A stretch of 7,404 nt of DNA, taken from the NCBI GenBank assembly GCA_003222755.1, contig QHXA01000157.1, positions 1-7,404 of the forward strand. The letters run 5' to 3'. Origin of the DNA: Acidobacteriota bacterium (GTDB lineage: Bacteria; Acidobacteriota; Terriglobia; 20CM-2-55-15). Below the pieces are notes generated by a model. That model did no database searches. It saw only the letters and a list, made by a program, of their open reading frames with translations, and was not told the origin of the DNA. This document shows, piece after piece, positions 5,461 through 7,404 of this stretch (the first letter of the stretch is position 1; each line of letters opens with the position of its first letter). The translations under genes were made by a program, and so were the position numbers.

Positions 5461-6140
5461 TTCTATTTCTCTTCATCCCAACCCTCCTCTTCGCTCAAAC
5501 CCGCGGTGCGCTTATCGACCCGACCGGCTACTGGGTTGCCATAGTCAGTGAAGATTGGCGATTTCGAATGGTGACTCCGCCCAGAGGTGACTACCCCGAT
5601 ATCCAACCGCTCAACGACGCGGGAAAGAAAATCGCAGACGCGTGGGATCCCGCCAAAGACGAAGCGGCCGGCGAGCAATGCAAAGGTTATGCCGCAGCGA
5701 ACATCATGCGTATCCCAACCCGTCTCCGCATCACGTGGGCGAATGACACGACATTGAAAATCGAAACCGATGCCGGCGCCCAGACGCGATTGCTTCGTTT
5801 CGGAAATCCGGCGCCTCCGGCCGGACCGCCAGACTGGCAGGGTTTCTCTATTGCGCAGTGGGAACCCTCGGCGGGCCGAGGTCCCGGCGGTTCGCTGAAG
5901 GTTGTCACGACTCGGATGCGTCCTGGGTATCTGCAAAAGAACGGCGTTCCGTTTAGCGCCGATACACGGATGACGGAATACTTCGACCTTGTGAAAGAGC
6001 CTAACGGCGATCAGTGGCTCGTCGTAAAGAGCATCATCGAAGATCCGCAATATCTGACTCGTACCTTAATCCGCAGCACACACTTTCGAAAACAGGCCGA
6101 CGCGTCGGGATGGAATCCCACGCCGTGCAATGCCAGGTAG
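5442..6140 (+). CDS. Exported protein of unknown function, paralogue of the 3464-4324 product
   Basis: The start is uncertain. TTG at 5442 gives a compact signal peptide, MHRSAVLLFLFIPTLLFA followed by Gln19, and 232 residues. GTG at 5457 loses the positive n-region, and GTG at 5376 adds 22 residues translated from repeats. None has a convincing ribosome site. The mature part shows IDPTGYW, EDWRFRM (37-43), GDY (49-51), AWD (67-69), QC (79-80), GYLQKNGVP (162-170), EYF (179-181) and EDPQYLT (200-206). These line up in order with the 3464-4324 protein. Its only two cysteines, Cys80 and Cys229, occupy the same positions as in that protein. Function is unknown; no catalytic signature is seen. 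It ends just before the transporter, which suggests co-transcription. Repeat copy C appears to have replaced the original start region. Confidence 0.8.
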   Translation: MHRSAVLLFLFIPTLLFAQTRGALIDPTGYWVAIVSEDWRFRMVTPPRGDYPDIQPLNDAGKKIADAWDPAKDEAAGEQCKGYAAANIMRIPTRLRITWANDTTLKIETDAGAQTRLLRFGNPAPPAGPPDWQGFSIAQWEPSAGRGPGGSLKVVTTRMRPGYLQKNGVPFSADTRMTEYFDLVKEPNGDQWLVVKSIIEDPQYLTRTLIRSTHFRKQADASGWNPTPCNAR

Positions 6141-6150
6141 CATCCGCCGC

Positions 6151-7365
6151 ATGTCAACAACCCGTGACAACTGGTACGCGGTATTCGCCTCTACGATCGG
6201 CTGGACTCTAGATTCCTTCGATTACTTCATCGTCGTGATGGTTCTCACCGAGATTGCGAAGGATTTCCATCGTACGAATGCGGAAGTCGCGTTCACGATT
6301 ACGCTCACACTCGCGTTGCGTCCGGTTGGCGCGTTCCTCTTTGGATTAATGGCAGACAAGTACGGCCGCCGGCTTCCGCTGATGATCGATGTTGTGGCGT
6401 TTTCCGCATTGTCGATCGCGTCCGGACTTGCTCCGAACTTCTCAACGTTCGTCATCGTGCGCGCGCTGTTCGGCATCGCGATGGGCGGCGAGTGGGGCGC
6501 CGGCGCGTCATTAGTAATGGAAAAGGTGTCGCCAAAGTGGCGCGGCTTGCTGTCCGGCGTCCTCCAACAAGGCTACACGACGGGAAGCCTGTTGGCCTCG
6601 CTCGCGTATTTCCTGGTCGTGCCGCATTTCGGATGGCGCGCGATCTTCTTTTTGGGCGGAGCCCCGGCCTTGCTCGCGCTGTTCATCCGAACCAAAGTCA
6701 AAGAATCGGAAATTTGGGAAAGGACGCACCGGAAGAACTGGAGCGATCTCGGCGGTGCGATCCGCTCCAATCTGAAAGTCTTCGCCTATCTCGTGTTGTT
6801 CCTGACGTGCATGGGATTTTGCGGGCATGGCACGCAAGATATGTATCCAACATTCTTGAAAACGCAGCGCGGATTCTCAGCGGAGGGAGCCGCGGTGATG
6901 ACGATGATTGCGAATCTTGGCGCGCTCACCGGCGGCATCCTCGTCGCGATGACTTCGGATCGCATCGGTAGACGGCGATCCATTGCCATGGGCCTGGGCA
7001 TTGCGATTCTCGTGATTCCGCTTTGGGTATTCTCTCCAACGACTGCGATGTTGGCCGCCGGCGCATTTCTCATTCAATTCGGGGTTCATGGGGCATGGGG
7101 CGTGGTGCCTGCTCATATTTCGGAACTGGTGCCGGACCAGATCCGCGGATTCATGCCGGGATTCGCATATCAGTGCGGGATTCTCTTCGCCGGAAGCATC
7201 ACGTACGTCCAGGCATTGTTCGGAGCGGCGACCAGTTATTCCAATGCGATGGCGCTCACGGCCCTGGTCGTGTTTGCCGCGACAGCCCTGGTCGCCTCAG
7301 CGGGGCCGGAGAAGAAGGGCGTGGTGTTTGGCGAGATGCACCGCGAAGCGGTGCGAGGAGATTAG
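6151..7365 (+). CDS. MFS transporter, sialate/lactate:H+ symporter (SHS, Jen1-like) family
   Basis: This 404-residue inner-membrane carrier has about twelve hydrophobic segments. Family marks include WTLDSFDYF in the first helix (Asp21, Asp24), RPVGAFLFGLMADKYGRR (57-74, the MFS loop 2-3 signature), the helix-4 Arg104, GGEWGAGAS (112-120), a second SDRIGRRR (269-276) and HGTQDMYPT (226-234). The last fits the HxS/TQDxxxT core conserved in Jen1-type monocarboxylate carriers, in which the His and Asp matter for proton and substrate coupling. The expected role is uptake of a small carboxylate such as lactate or pyruvate with protons; a sialate-type substrate cannot be excluded. ATG 6151 is preferred, ten bases after the previous stop, with a weak AGGTAG upstream. 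ATG 6130 would add seven residues and overlap the previous gene. The last eight codons and the stop lie in repeat copy D. Confidence 0.87.
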   Translation: MSTTRDNWYAVFASTIGWTLDSFDYFIVVMVLTEIAKDFHRTNAEVAFTITLTLALRPVGAFLFGLMADKYGRRLPLMIDVVAFSALSIASGLAPNFSTFVIVRALFGIAMGGEWGAGASLVMEKVSPKWRGLLSGVLQQGYTTGSLLASLAYFLVVPHFGWRAIFFLGGAPALLALFIRTKVKESEIWERTHRKNWSDLGGAIRSNLKVFAYLVLFLTCMGFCGHGTQDMYPTFLKTQRGFSAEGAAVMTMIANLGALTGGILVAMTSDRIGRRRSIAMGLGIAILVIPLWVFSPTTAMLAAGAFLIQFGVHGAWGVVPAHISELVPDQIRGFMPGFAYQCGILFAGSITYVQALFGAATSYSNAMALTALVVFAATALVASAGPEKKGVVFGEMHREAVRGD

Positions 7366-7398
7366 CCAGGGGGTACGCGTTTTTTTGCGTACCCCTGG
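7338..7398 (-). repeat. Composite two-hairpin repeat, copy D, overlapping the transporter's 3' end
   Basis: Hairpin 2 comes first (GCACCGC 7338-7344, GAA, GCGGTGC 7348-7354). The linker GAGGAGATTAGCCAG is next. Hairpin 1 follows, with GGGGTACGC (7370-7378) and GCGTACCCC (7387-7395) around a GT7 loop. The transporter's TAG stop is in the linker. Because the T-run is in the loop rather than after the stem, it is not a standard intrinsic terminator, though it may still end or stabilise the transcript. Confidence 0.85.
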
Positions 7399-7404
7399 AT
7401 ATCG

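Noticed and set aside
2191..7398. CRISPR array
   Set aside because: The repeats are few, differ in orientation, are kilobases apart and have no regular spacers.

Overview
The window looks like a stretch of chromosome from a moderately GC-rich, Gram-negative soil or sediment bacterium. Acidobacteriota (Vicinamibacteria/Solibacter-like) would fit best, but that is an inference from gene content: a periplasmic PQQ alcohol dehydrogenase, many exported proteins of unknown function, exported metallo-beta-lactamase (MBL) fold proteins, and intergenic spaces filled with palindromic repeats. There is no 16S or other marker gene to settle the taxonomy.

Layout, left to right. (1) Positions 2-802 hold the 3' end of a PQQ-dependent methanol/ethanol-type dehydrogenase, closed by a 21-bp perfect hairpin. 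A possible small minus-strand gene converges on the same hairpin. (2) Positions 1103-1972 hold a BON-domain protein with a long, almost lysine-free Arg/Gly/Trp/Gln-rich N-terminal half. (3) Positions 1973-2345 are an intergenic stretch packed with structure: a 52-bp near-perfect inverted repeat, a textbook intrinsic terminator, a composite repeat, a repeat half-copy, and a plausible promoter and ribosome site for the next gene. (4) Positions 2346-6140 hold four exported proteins in an alternating order: MBL fold, unknown family, MBL fold, unknown family. The second and third overlap by ATGA. The two unknown proteins are full-length distant paralogues of each other and share a conserved cysteine pair. 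The second MBL protein has lost two of the usual zinc-ligand histidines. (5) Positions 6151-7365 hold a major facilitator superfamily transporter of the sialate/lactate (SHS, Jen1-like) type. It probably moves a small carboxylate with protons.

Taken together, the region suggests periplasmic oxidation or hydrolysis of a small organic compound (quinoprotein and MBL proteins, helped by two secreted accessory proteins) followed by proton-coupled uptake of a carboxylate. This pathway reading is inference; no substrate can be named.

The most distinctive signal is the repeats. A composite element made of two small hairpins (GGGGTACGC/GCGTACCCC and GCACCGC/GCGGTGC joined by a TAATTTCC-like linker) occurs four times, twice in each orientation, with one extra half-copy. 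Two copies run into genes: one writes the last codons and stop of the transporter, another lies where the start codon and signal-peptide n-region of the second unknown protein should be. A third, unrelated palindrome encodes the signal peptide of the first unknown protein. Palindromic repeats therefore seem to be remodelling protein ends here.
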